DNA of 64,000 nt from Oscillospiraceae bacterium (GTDB lineage: Bacteria > Bacillota > Clostridia > Oscillospirales > Oscillospiraceae): assembly GCA_017501355.1 (NCBI GenBank), contig JAFVXA010000034.1:1-64000 (forward strand), given 5' to 3'. Below the pieces are notes generated by a model. The model saw only the letters and a list, made by a program, of their open reading frames with translations, had not been told where the DNA came from and searched no databases. Position numbers and translations under genes: made by a program. This document shows positions 25,461 through 33,570 of the stretch, piece by piece (the stretch's first letter is position 1; every line of letters begins with the position of its first letter).

Positions 25461-25997
25461 GTGCGGAAACGACTGTTTTATTGGGAAATCATCGGCTTCG
25501 GCGTGGTGTGTCTGCTGGGCACAGTGGGGCATTTCCTCTATGACTGGACAGGAGAAAACCGCACCGTTGGCGCATTCTTCGCAGTCAACGAATCCACATG
25601 GGAACACATGAAGCTGCTCTATGTCCCCTATTTTCTCTATATCCTTGTCGAGTGTTTTTCCCTCGCCCGGGAGATGGAGAACTTCCTCTCTGCCAAGGCG
25701 GCAGGGGCAGTCAGCGGCATCCTCGCCATTCCGCTGCTCTACTATTTTCTCAGCGGCGTGTTCGGCAAGCTCCCCGAATGGGCGGGCATTACCATTTTCT
25801 TTGTCTCCGTCGCCATCGCCTTCACCGTCAGCCACCGCGTCATGAAGCGGGATCTGCTGCGGGGCGGGCTATGGCAGGGAGCAGGCTTTCTTCTGCTGTG
25901 GGCACTGCTGATCCTCTTCATCTGGTGTACCTTCCACCCGCCTGCTCTGCCTATTTTCCGCGACCCTGTCACAGGTCTGTACGGTATGGCGCAGTAA
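25461..25997 (+). CDS. DUF6512-like small membrane protein
   Basis: A 178-residue protein with five or six predicted membrane helices and a conserved loop NESTWEHMKLLYVPYFLY after helix 1-2, characteristic of a Bacillota membrane family (DUF6512-like). The GTG at 25461, seven bases after AGGAGG, is the only start with a good RBS. Function unknown; no clear operon partner. Confidence 0.75.
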   Translation: MRKRLFYWEIIGFGVVCLLGTVGHFLYDWTGENRTVGAFFAVNESTWEHMKLLYVPYFLYILVECFSLAREMENFLSAKAAGAVSGILAIPLLYYFLSGVFGKLPEWAGITIFFVSVAIAFTVSHRVMKRDLLRGGLWQGAGFLLLWALLILFIWCTFHPPALPIFRDPVTGLYGMAQ

Positions 25998-26022
25998 ATC
26001 GAAATCCCCTCCGCGGCAGTGC

Positions 26023-26051
26023 TTGACGAAGCACTTTACCGGGTGTATGAT
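26023..26051 (+). promoter_or_regulatory. Promoter of the HD-domain gene
   Basis: TTGACG (26023-26028), a 17-base spacer and TATGAT (26046-26051). Confidence 0.65.
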
Positions 26052-26084
26052 GAATTTAATTCAACACACCTGGAGGAACACAGC

Positions 26085-26654
26085 ATGAGCATCACAAGAG
26101 AACAGGCACATGAGATCCTGATGAAATACATGGAAGGCGAGCGCTATATCCAGCACTCCTATGCTGTGGAGTGCATCATGCGCGGTCTTGCCAAGCGTCT
26201 TGACCCCGAGCGCGTGGAGTTCTGGGGCATCGTGGGTCTGCTGCACGATTTGGATGAGGAGCATTGCGACTGGGAACACGATCTTTCTGTTCACGGTCCC
26301 ACCTCTGTGGAGATTTTGAAAAAGGAAGGCGTGGAGGATCAGGAGCTGTTTGATGCCATCTGCTCCCACAACCCCAAGAGCGGCGTGAAGGCAAAGACCA
26401 AGCTGCAGTACGCCGTCCTTGCCGCCGACCCCATGAGCGGCTTCTGCAAGGCAGTGGCGCAGATTTATCCTGACAAACGCATTGCTTCCGTCAAGGCAAA
26501 GTCTGTCCGCAAACGCTTCACCGAGGCGCGCTTTGCCGCAGGTGCCAACCGCGAATATATGTCCATGATCACCCATACAGGTCTCACTCTGGACGATCTG
26601 ATCGACATCGCCCTGGAGGAGATGAATGCCATCTCCGACCAGCTGGGTCTGTAA
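26085..26654 (+). CDS. HD-domain protein
   Basis: A 189-residue HD-type hydrolase-like protein. Metal-site motifs are IQHSYAVE, GLLHDLDEEH (HD pair at about residues 50-51) and AICSHNPKSG, as in a small cytosolic HD family found widely in Clostridia that acts near nucleotides. ATG 26085 lies 8 bases after GGAGG and 34 bases downstream of a good promoter, which excludes a longer in-frame start. The substrate is unknown. Confidence 0.85.
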   Translation: MSITREQAHEILMKYMEGERYIQHSYAVECIMRGLAKRLDPERVEFWGIVGLLHDLDEEHCDWEHDLSVHGPTSVEILKKEGVEDQELFDAICSHNPKSGVKAKTKLQYAVLAADPMSGFCKAVAQIYPDKRIASVKAKSVRKRFTEARFAAGANREYMSMITHTGLTLDDLIDIALEEMNAISDQLGL

Positions 26655-26668
26655 TCATTTGCACCAAC

Positions 26669-26707
26669 GAAAGAGCCACTTCCGTCCACAGACGGAAGTG
26701 GCTCTTT
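26669..26707 (+). terminator. Intrinsic terminator
   Basis: AAAGAGCCACTTCCGTC pairs with GACGGAAGTGGCTCTTT-like right arm, a 16-17 bp stem followed by TTTT. Confidence 0.9.
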
Positions 26708-26797
26708 TCATGTCGGAAACTCTGTGCAAAAAGAAAACTCCCTTTTAAGCTATTTGTTGCTAAGGTATAAATCCAACAGTTCTTCGTCGAAATGACA

Positions 26798-26832
26798 GAA
26801 AAAGGACTCTGCTCTCTTCATCCGGAGTCCGT
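26798..26832 (-). terminator. Probable intrinsic terminator
   Basis: On the minus strand GGACTC and GAGTCC pair around a long loop and are followed by TTTTTCT, just past the helical-repeat gene. Confidence 0.55.
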
Positions 26833-26855
26833 TTAAGAGATTTACAAATTGGAAT

Positions 26856-27290
26856 TTACTCAGTTAGTAATCTTTCAGTTTCTTCCATGTCCTTTTCAAT
26901 CAGGGGTCGCATACTGTCTTTGTACTTCGATAAATCAGCACCATGAAAACAGGATAGTATCCTTGGAATGTATTGTGGTTTTGCCATACCTACTTGGACA
27001 AGTGCCTTAATGCATTGTCTGGCAGTAATCGGTTTTTCATCCGTAATATGTGAAAGATACTCTGATAGAATAGTATCAAAGCGGTTATTATCATCCCACT
27101 GAGCATTGGCGGCAAGAATATTCAGCGCACGGTTTCTTACCAATGACTTTGGATGGTTAAGCAAAGATGCAAACGCATCGAAGTATTCATACCACTCATC
27201 AGTGTGGTGACTCTCGGAGATGATTTTATCAGCAATGGCACAAGCATATTTGTCATCTTTTGCTGTCAACTTTGCAACTATTTCCTGCAC
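26856..27290 (-). CDS. Small alpha-helical HEAT-repeat-like protein
   Basis: A 144-residue all-helical protein with HEAT-like phrases (LLNHPKSLVRNRALNILAANA and ITARQCIKALVQVGMAKPQYI). Similar short proteins occur in many gut Firmicutes and are often labelled 'SufBD protein', a name without functional support. The start is GTG 27290, nine bases after GGAGG. Base composition is clearly more AT-rich than the neighbours and codon use differs (many AAT, ATA, GAT), which suggests recent transfer. Function unknown; a scaffold or adaptor role would be a guess. Confidence 0.7.
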   Translation of the reverse strand: MQEIVAKLTAKDDKYACAIADKIISESHHTDEWYEYFDAFASLLNHPKSLVRNRALNILAANAQWDDNNRFDTILSEYLSHITDEKPITARQCIKALVQVGMAKPQYIPRILSCFHGADLSKYKDSMRPLIEKDMEETERLLTE

Positions 27291-27412
27291 GGTAACTCAC
27301 CTCCAAATTCTTATTTATCGTTCAGTTCACTTTATCATATTTTCCTGTTCGCATCAATGCTTGGTTAAACTGCCGAAGATCTATTCAGCAACACTTATCT
27401 TGAAAAGGGACA

Positions 27413-27452
27413 AAGAAAAAGCACGAGGAACATTCATTCCTCGCGCTTTACG
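27413..27452 (-). terminator. Intrinsic terminator of the PepSY-like lipoprotein gene
   Basis: On the minus strand AAAGCGCGAGGA pairs with TCCTCGTGCTTT (one mismatch), followed by TTCTTT. Confidence 0.75.
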
Positions 27453-27463
27453 GTTTCTGTTTT

Positions 27464-27769
27464 TTACTTTGCGGAAGAGTCGTACACCGTGCCGTTGATG
27501 GCGTTGACCTTGCACTTGTATTCTGCGACACCGTCAGAGAAAACGATGTCGAAATAAGCGGTCTCATCGCCGCCGGCGCTGTCGCCTTCAAACTTGGTCT
27601 CGCCGAAAGCCACATCCTCTGCCGTATAGCCAACACTCTGTGCCGCAACGGACTCAGCGGCATCTTCCGTGAGATAGCCCTTGCTGTCCCGCTTGAAATC
27701 CTTGCTGCCGCAGGCAGTCATAGCCAGCACCAGAACCAGCGCAAGCACCAGAGTGATCATCTTCTTCAT
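27464..27769 (-). CDS. PepSY-type lipoprotein
   Basis: About 101 residues. A lipoprotein signal peptide (MKKMITLVLALVLVLAMTACGS) is followed by a single PepSY-like domain (about 35-100: LTEDAAESVAAQSVGYTAED then AYFDIVFSDGVAEYKCKVNA). PepSY domains bind or inhibit peptidases at the outer face of the membrane. The Met chosen is the one after AGGAGAATACCT. Monocistronic with its own terminator. Confidence 0.8.
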   Translation of the reverse strand: MKKMITLVLALVLVLAMTACGSKDFKRDSKGYLTEDAAESVAAQSVGYTAEDVAFGETKFEGDSAGGDETAYFDIVFSDGVAEYKCKVNAINGTVYDSSAK

Positions 27770-27853
27770 AGGTATTCTCCTTCTCCTGTTTCTATTCTCG
27801 CCCAAGTACTATAACAGATTTGTCTTGAAAATGCAAGCCCTGCTTGCATTTCT

Positions 27854-28279
27854 TTAACTTTTCCCTCGAATTTCCCTGCCGCACTTGGGGCAGGTGATGA
27901 TAATTTTTCCTCTTCCGCGGGGCACACGGCAGACCGCAGAGCAGTTCTTGCAGGTAAAATACTTATGCTCCTTGTCCTGCTGACGCATCTTGTGATTGCG
28001 AAGCGCCTGCGTTGCGGGACCGATCTTGGACAGAAACCACGCATTTTCCCCGCGGCGGCGCTCAATATTGCGGGAAAGCATACGCAACAGCACCACAAAC
28101 CACAAAAAGGTATTCAAAAAGCGCAGCACAGACCCCACCATGGGGATCAGACTCAGGGGCAGCGAGATCAGATACAGCGCCAGAATCAGCACACACAGCG
28201 CTCGATTGAGCTGGTCGTTGCCATAGCGTCCATACATAAAGCGCATCAGCGCATTTCTCACTCTGTCCAAAAATCTCAC
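27854..28279 (-). CDS. Membrane protein with C-terminal zinc ribbon
   Basis: A 141-residue protein with an amphipathic N-terminus (MRFLDRVRNALMRFMYGRYG), two membrane helices (about 27-70), a charged linker and a C-terminal zinc ribbon (CKNCSAVCRVPRG then CPKCGREIRG, about 109-139). This architecture is common in Clostridia, without known function. Confidence 0.75.
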   Translation of the reverse strand: MRFLDRVRNALMRFMYGRYGNDQLNRALCVLILALYLISLPLSLIPMVGSVLRFLNTFLWFVVLLRMLSRNIERRRGENAWFLSKIGPATQALRNHKMRQQDKEHKYFTCKNCSAVCRVPRGRGKIIITCPKCGREIRGKS

Positions 28280-28649
28280 AGTATATTCCTCTTTCTCTTC
28301 ATCCTGCGTTCTTGCGCCGCAGGCGTTGTCGATCTTTACAAACGGTATGATAGCGAACTTTTCCCCGGGAGTAAACAGAGAATTTGTAAACTTTTTGCAT
28401 CCGGTCCCCTCTTTGCCGAGGGCTCGTCCTTGTAATCAATGCGCAGCTTTGCTATAATTATAAAAGTGCTTATTGAGCGCCGGAGAAATTCCCCGGCGCC
28501 CTATCTCAAAAAGCGGCGCTCCGCCGTTCTCAGCGGGGTCGCACGCCGCGCGGTACTGTGCCTGTCGCAGCGGAGCGGCTTCGCTTCACGCCAGTATATG
28601 TCAGCCACGCTGCCGCTGTGCGGCACGAAAGAAAAGGAAGGTTTTTGCC
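28280..28649. other. Intergenic region with structured rpe leader
   Basis: No gene is visible. It holds the rpe promoter (28430-28458) and then a leader of about 185 bases that is GC-rich and full of short inverted repeats, for example GCGCCGG/CCCGGCGC (28477-28500) and GCGGCG/CGCCG motifs from 28512. No known riboswitch class was recognised. Confidence 0.55.
28430..28458 (+). promoter_or_regulatory. Promoter of rpe-recR
   Basis: TTGTAA (28430-28435), a 17-base spacer and a perfect TATAAT (28453-28458). Confidence 0.75.
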
Positions 28650-29294
28650 ATGATCAAGATCGCTCCCTCTATTCTCTCCGCAGATTTCGCCAATCTTCAG
28701 CGCGACATCGAAAAAATCTCTGCCGCAGACTATGTCCATGTAGATGTGATGGACGGCATCTTTGTCCCCAACATCACCATCGGCATTCCCGTGGTACAGT
28801 CCATCCGACCCACCACCGATTTGCCCCTCGACGTGCATCTGATGATCGACCGTCCTGTGCGCTATGTGGAACAGTTCTGCGACGCAGGTGCTGACATCGT
28901 CACCTGCCACGTGGAAGCTGACAGCGAGGAAAACATTCACGAAGCTCTGCGCCTGATCCATGCCAAGGGCAAGAAGGCGGGCGTGGTGGTGAAGCCCAAG
29001 ACCCCCGCAGAGGCAGTGCTGCCCTTCATCCACGAGGTAGAGCTGATCCTCGTCATGACAGTGGAGCCCGGCTTCGGCGGTCAGAGCTTCATGGCGGACA
29101 TGATGCCCAAGGTCAGCGCCATTCGCGGCTACATCAACGAAATGAACCCCGCCTGCGAGCTGGAGGTGGATGGCGGTGTCGGTCCCAAGACCTATCGCAC
29201 CTGCATTGAAGCGGGCGCAGATGTCCTTGTGGCAGGCAGTGCCGTTTACGGTGCAGCGGATATCCCCGCCCGCATTGCAGAGCTGCGCGGATAA
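28650..29294 (+). CDS. rpe: Ribulose-phosphate 3-epimerase
   Basis: This 214-residue TIM-barrel enzyme interconverts D-ribulose 5-phosphate and D-xylulose 5-phosphate in the pentose phosphate pathway. Seen are IAPSILSADFANL, the metal/catalytic motifs VHVDVMDGIFVPNI and LDVHLMID, MTVEPGFGGQSF and the second catalytic Asp in ELEVDGGVGP. Length is normal. AAGGAAGG precedes ATG 28650. It is followed 13 bases later by recR and probably cotranscribed. Confidence 0.95.
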   Translation: MIKIAPSILSADFANLQRDIEKISAADYVHVDVMDGIFVPNITIGIPVVQSIRPTTDLPLDVHLMIDRPVRYVEQFCDAGADIVTCHVEADSEENIHEALRLIHAKGKKAGVVVKPKTPAEAVLPFIHEVELILVMTVEPGFGGQSFMADMMPKVSAIRGYINEMNPACELEVDGGVGPKTYRTCIEAGADVLVAGSAVYGAADIPARIAELRG

Positions 29295-29307
29295 GGAGAC
29301 GCTGCCT

Positions 29308-29907
29308 ATGCAATACTTCCCCGCCCCTTTGGAAAATCTTGTGGAGCAGTTTGCCCAGCTGCCCGGCATCGGCGGCAAATCCGCCCAGCGCCTTGCCTTT
29401 TATGTGCTGGGTCTGAGTGAAGCGGAGGCGCAGGCATTTGCCGATGCCATTGTGAGTGCCAAGCGCAGTGTCACCTGCTGCCCTGTGTGCCAGAATCTGA
29501 CCGCAGGGGGACTCTGCCCCATCTGCGCATCGGAGAAGCGCGACGCAGGTCTCATCTGCGTGGTGGCTGATCCCCGCGATGTCATCGCCATGGAGCGGAC
29601 GCGGGAATACCGCGGGCGCTACCATGTGCTTCACGGCGTGATCTCCCCCATGAACCATGTGGGACCCGACGATCTGCAGATCAAGTCCCTTGTCGAGCGC
29701 GTCGCCGCAGGCGATATCCGCGAGGTCATTATGGCAACCAATCCCGACACCGAGGGCGAAGCCACCGCGATGTATCTCGCGCGGCTGCTCAAGCCCTTCA
29801 ACGTCCGCGTCACCCGCCTTGCCTACGGCATCCCCGTGGGCGGGCATCTGGAGTTCGCGGACGATGCCACCCTCCTGCGGGCACTGGAGGGACGGCGGGA
29901 TCTGTAA
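29308..29907 (+). CDS. recR: Recombination protein RecR
   Basis: This 199-residue DNA-binding protein of RecFOR gap repair has the N-terminal helix-hairpin-helix (LPGIGGKSAQRLAFYVL), the zinc finger (CCPVCQNLT then CPIC, about 56-72), the Toprim domain (ICVVADPRDVIAMERT) and the conserved C-terminal ATNPDTEGEATAMYLARLL. Usually recR follows dnaX and yaaK; here it follows rpe. AAGGAG lies before ATG 29308. Confidence 0.95.
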   Translation: MQYFPAPLENLVEQFAQLPGIGGKSAQRLAFYVLGLSEAEAQAFADAIVSAKRSVTCCPVCQNLTAGGLCPICASEKRDAGLICVVADPRDVIAMERTREYRGRYHVLHGVISPMNHVGPDDLQIKSLVERVAAGDIREVIMATNPDTEGEATAMYLARLLKPFNVRVTRLAYGIPVGGHLEFADDATLLRALEGRRDL

Positions 29908-29920
29908 TCCCCCGAAACGT

Positions 29921-29959
29921 GAAAACAGGCGAACCGCACGGTTCGCCTGTTTCTTTTTT
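29921..29959 (+). terminator. Intrinsic terminator of rpe-recR
   Basis: AAACAGGCGAACC-GCAC-GGTTCGCCTGTTT followed by CTTTTTT. Confidence 0.9.
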
Positions 29960-29999
29960 CGCTCGAGGTTCCTATTATGATCCCCTGCGGCACAGCGGT

Positions 30000-31112
30000 T
30001 CACGACAGGCTCTGCCGCGCTGCATCACGGTAATAAACCGTCAGCAGATCCACCACCATGCCGTAGCTCTTCACGCCGTCACTCTCGCCGTAGTTCTTGA
30101 GATAGCCGTCATAGAGATTCTGATAGCCCTCGGAAATGCCATTCTCCCGATAGGGCTTCCAGTAGGCGTTGTTCACCGCAAGATCCCGCTTCACCTCTTG
30201 CGCAAGAGACTCTCTGATCTCCTGCCACGCTGCCTTGTCCGCAGCGTAGAGGGCGTTGCCGAGGTGGATGTAGGCAAAGAGCCAGCCCGAGTAGCGGTAC
30301 GCCGCATCCTCTGCCGTGGTGGCAGCAAGGACGGCTGCGAAGTTACACTCCTTTTCCGACGCAAAGCCCCGCTGATGCGCCAGCTCATGGGCGACCGTCG
30401 CAGGCAGGAGACAGGCGGGGCAGTCCATGTTCACATTGGCTTCTCCCGTGTAGGAAAAATACACGCCCGTCAGCCGCAGATGGCTCATCACCTTGGAAAA
30501 GCGCACAGGCTTCGGCGGACGGTCATCGTAGGCAAGGCAGGGGATTTCCTCTGCGATCGTCTCGTAAGCCGCATCTGCCTGCGCGAGAATTTCTTCCCGC
30601 GAAACGGCGAAATCACCATCCCCATCCCGCGGCACTTCCGCCGCCGCTTCATTGAGATTCGCTGCGGCATAGCGTGTCACAGCGGCGAGATCCTCCAACG
30701 ACACATCCTCGGCATACATGCCGCTTTTTTCCTGCAGACCATCCGCATAGTAGGCAACGCCCCAGAGCCAGTCCGCCGCCGCCATCACCGTCAGTACTGC
30801 CGCAAGCCCCCACAGGACAGCACGCAGCAGGATCTCCCTGCGGCGGGATGGGTTCCTATATAATTGAATGCCCGTCCAAAGCAAAAAAGAAACCACAGCC
30901 AGCACTGCGAGGGCGATGACCAGCTCCATCATCGACCATGGCACCCTATAGCTGACGCTCGAAAGCGCCCTGCCCGCAGGCGCGGCAAAGCGATCCGCCG
31001 CAGCGTTCATAAACGCGCGGTCTCTCCGCTTCAGCCGAAACAGCAGCATCAGCGCCGCCGCAAAACTGATCCAGAGCAGCTGCACAAGAGTGCTTTTCGA
31101 CATCTTCTTCAC
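30000..31112 (-). CDS. DUF3810 membrane metallopeptidase-like protein
   Basis: About 370 residues: three N-terminal membrane helices (about 8-28, 63-85, 100-122) followed by a soluble domain with a zinc-metallopeptidase motif VAHELAHQRGFASEKECNF (HExxH plus a downstream Glu). This matches DUF3810, a gluzincin-like family of unknown substrate. The GTG at 31112, six bases after GGAGGG, is the likely start; ATG 31103 and 31127 are alternatives. The terminator of the permease gene lies just upstream. Confidence 0.8.
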   Translation of the reverse strand: MKKMSKSTLVQLLWISFAAALMLLFRLKRRDRAFMNAAADRFAAPAGRALSSVSYRVPWSMMELVIALAVLAVVSFLLWTGIQLYRNPSRRREILLRAVLWGLAAVLTVMAAADWLWGVAYYADGLQEKSGMYAEDVSLEDLAAVTRYAAANLNEAAAEVPRDGDGDFAVSREEILAQADAAYETIAEEIPCLAYDDRPPKPVRFSKVMSHLRLTGVYFSYTGEANVNMDCPACLLPATVAHELAHQRGFASEKECNFAAVLAATTAEDAAYRYSGWLFAYIHLGNALYAADKAAWQEIRESLAQEVKRDLAVNNAYWKPYRENGISEGYQNLYDGYLKNYGESDGVKSYGMVVDLLTVYYRDAARQSLS

Positions 31113-31139
31113 CGCTGTCCCTCCCATTCAAAATAATTA

Positions 31140-31167
31140 CAAAAAGGGGGCGCCGAAGCGCCCCCGC
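31140..31167 (-). terminator. Intrinsic terminator of the AI-2E-family gene
   Basis: On the minus strand GGGGGCGC-TTC-GGCGCCCCC followed by TTTTTTG. Confidence 0.9.
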
Positions 31168-31178
31168 AGCGGATCTGT

Positions 31179-32417
31179 TTACTCCTGCGTTTTGTTTTCC
31201 TCTGCAGGGCGCTCCTCTCCCGAGAGAAGCTTTTCCCCGTAATCCTCCAACTCGGTGGAAAACCCCTTTTTCTCCAGCGAGGTCCGCACAAGGGTGGTGT
31301 AGAGACTGTAGATGCAGGCAAAGACAGGCACACCGAAGAACATACCTGCCACGCCGAAGAAGCTGCCGCCCACAAGGATCGCCGCAATGACCCAGAAGCT
31401 GGAAAGACCCGTGGAGTCGCCCAGAATCTTGGGACCGAGAATGTTGCCGTCAAACTGCTGCAGCACCAGGATCATCGCAATGAAGCTCAGACACTTCAGC
31501 GGGTCTACCAGCAGGATCAGCAGCGCACAGGGGATCGCACCGAGGAAGGGACCGAAGAAGGGGATCACGTTCGTCACGCCCACGATCACCGCCACCAACG
31601 GTGCATAGGGCATTTTCAACAGCAGACAAGCGCCGAGACACAGTACGCCGATGATGGCGGAGTCCAGAAGCTTGCCGCGGATGAAGCCGCTGAAAATATG
31701 ATCCGCGCGGCGCACAGCGGCAAGGATGGCAGTCTCCCGCTCCTGCGCGAAAAACGCCTTCAGCGCGCGGCGACCGCCTGCGCTCCAGCTCTCCTTGGAA
31801 AAGAGCAGATACACCGACACGATCACGCCCACGATCAGATCCATGGCGAAGCTGGCAACGCTCCAGACACCACCCGCAGCGGCAGCCACAAGGCTCTGCG
31901 CCCCGGGAAGCAGGGTATCCTTTACCCAGCCTTCAAACATGGCGTAATAGTTCTGAATATTCTCCTCCACCGCGGCGGCAACGCCGGGGTTGTTTTCCAG
32001 CAGGTGCACGATCCAGCCGTAGATCTTGTTATAATAGCTTTCCAGATTGGATGCCAGCTGGATCACGCTGGCAACCACCTGCGGCAGGATCATGCTGATG
32101 AGCACATAGCAAACTGCCGCCACGATCAGCCATGTCAGCAGCAGGCTCATCCCGCGGATGGCAGCACCGCTGCGAACCTTTCCGCCGCTGCGCTTGATGC
32201 TCAGGCGAAGCCCTGCATCAATACCGCTGACAATGGGCAGCAACAGATAGGCGATGAAGCAGCCGATAAGCACGGGCTGCAGCGCAGCGCAGAGACGCCC
32301 GAACAGCTCGATCAGGGTTCGACTGGCAAAAAACGTATCATAAAACACCAGAAATGCTGCCGCCGCAAAGAACAGCGAAAGGCTCATCACCACAGAGTCC
32401 TTCAGCACCTTTTTCAT
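31179..32417 (-). CDS. AI-2E family transporter (PerM/YtvI-like)
   Basis: A 412-residue protein with about eight membrane helices and the family's GVTNVIPFFGPFLGAIP motif (about 285-301). The family includes TqsA exporters and Na+/H+ antiporters, so AI-2 export should not be assumed. ATG 32417 follows GAAGGAGGG. The C-terminal tail is charged and cytosolic. Monocistronic and divergent from the lipid kinase gene. Confidence 0.88.
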   Translation of the reverse strand: MKKVLKDSVVMSLSLFFAAAAFLVFYDTFFASRTLIELFGRLCAALQPVLIGCFIAYLLLPIVSGIDAGLRLSIKRSGGKVRSGAAIRGMSLLLTWLIVAAVCYVLISMILPQVVASVIQLASNLESYYNKIYGWIVHLLENNPGVAAAVEENIQNYYAMFEGWVKDTLLPGAQSLVAAAAGGVWSVASFAMDLIVGVIVSVYLLFSKESWSAGGRRALKAFFAQERETAILAAVRRADHIFSGFIRGKLLDSAIIGVLCLGACLLLKMPYAPLVAVIVGVTNVIPFFGPFLGAIPCALLILLVDPLKCLSFIAMILVLQQFDGNILGPKILGDSTGLSSFWVIAAILVGGSFFGVAGMFFGVPVFACIYSLYTTLVRTSLEKKGFSTELEDYGEKLLSGEERPAEENKTQE

Positions 32418-32504
32418 ACGCAGCCCTCCTTCACACCGATTCTCTATCCATGCACACGGGCAATCGTCTCTCCCGCGCAAACATCCACGTTTATCTTAAC
32501 CGAC

Positions 32505-32533
32505 TTGCGGGCGAAATGCAAGTGTGCTATAAT
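32505..32533 (+). promoter_or_regulatory. Promoter of the lipid kinase gene
   Basis: TTGCGG (32505-32510), a 17-base spacer and a perfect TATAAT (32528-32533). Confidence 0.7.
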
Positions 32534-32608
32534 CGTCGCGGATATTCCCCCATAGAACAGGATATCCGTTTATGCATATTTCCACCCCCGACGAAAGGAG
32601 TCTTTCTC

Positions 32609-33517
32609 ATGGAGAAAAAATTGCTGCTGATCGCAAACCCCAGAGCCGGACGCGGCAAGCACTCTGCCGCTCTCTTTGATGCCGTCTGGGCATTTTCCAA
32701 AGCGGGCTATCTGGTTTCCGTCCGCAAGCCCGAGCATTACGGGGACATCACCCGCATCGCCGCGGAATTTGGCGACAGGTTCGATCTCATCGTCTGCTGC
32801 GGCGGCGACGGCACCCTCAGCAGCACCATCAGCGGTGTCATGCAGCTGCCCTCTCCCCGTCCTCCCATCGGCTATCTCCCCGGCGGCAGCACCAATGATT
32901 TCGCGCTGAGTCTGGGACTCCCGCTGGAGATCGAGGATGCTGCGCAGCAGGTGCTCACGGGAACGCCTCACTCGCTGGATCTCGGTCAGTTCAACGACCG
33001 TCAGTTCGTATATGTCGCCTCCTTCGGCGCGTTCACCCGCGCCTCTTACGCCGCCCCTCAGGAGATCAAAAACGCTCTCGGCTATTTCGCCTACATTCTG
33101 GAGGGGGCAAAGGATCTCGACACCCTGCGCCCCTATCACATGCAGATCGAAGCCGACGGTGAGATGTTTGAGGGGGACTATCTCTTCGGCGCGGTCAGCA
33201 ACAGCACCAGCATCGGCGGCAAAATGAAGATCTCCCAAAGCATCGTCGCCATGGATGACGGCGAGTTCGAGCTTGTCCTTGTCCCCTACATCCGCTCTCT
33301 GGAGGAGCTGCCGGGTCTGCTGATCTCTCTGCTGCATCAGGAGTTCGACCCCAACTACGTCATCGTTCGCCATGTAAAAAAGATCACCTTCCGCACCGAG
33401 GATGATATTCCATGGTCTCTGGACGGCGAATACGCCCCCTCCGCGCCCGAGGTCAACATCGAGATCCTGCACCACGCTTACGATCTCGTCCTGCCGGAGC
33501 ACGGCGAAAATGAATAA
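32609..33517 (+). CDS. Diacylglycerol kinase family lipid kinase (YegS/DgkB-like)
   Basis: A 302-residue soluble lipid kinase. The nucleotide motif CCGGDGTLSS (about 64-73), LPGGSTNDFALSLGLP and a C-terminal SLDGEYAP are characteristic of the DagK catalytic family. It phosphorylates diacylglycerol or a related lipid at the membrane, recycling it into phospholipid synthesis. AAAGGAG precedes ATG 32609. Confidence 0.9.
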   Translation: MEKKLLLIANPRAGRGKHSAALFDAVWAFSKAGYLVSVRKPEHYGDITRIAAEFGDRFDLIVCCGGDGTLSSTISGVMQLPSPRPPIGYLPGGSTNDFALSLGLPLEIEDAAQQVLTGTPHSLDLGQFNDRQFVYVASFGAFTRASYAAPQEIKNALGYFAYILEGAKDLDTLRPYHMQIEADGEMFEGDYLFGAVSNSTSIGGKMKISQSIVAMDDGEFELVLVPYIRSLEELPGLLISLLHQEFDPNYVIVRHVKKITFRTEDDIPWSLDGEYAPSAPEVNIEILHHAYDLVLPEHGENE

Positions 33518-33528
33518 AGTTTTCCGCA

Positions 33529-33563
33529 AAAAGAGGTCTGCCGCAACGGCAGACCTCTTTCAT
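33529..33563 (+). terminator. Bidirectional intrinsic terminator
   Basis: AAAAGAGGTCTGCCG-CAA-CGGCAGACCTCTTT between convergent genes. Confidence 0.9.
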
Positions 33564-33570
33564 CTTGTAT

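Noticed and set aside
26856-27290. SufBD (Fe-S cluster assembly) function for the helical-repeat protein
   Set aside because: The protein is all-helical and 144 residues long; SufB/SufD are beta-helical and about 400 residues, so the common database label does not fit.
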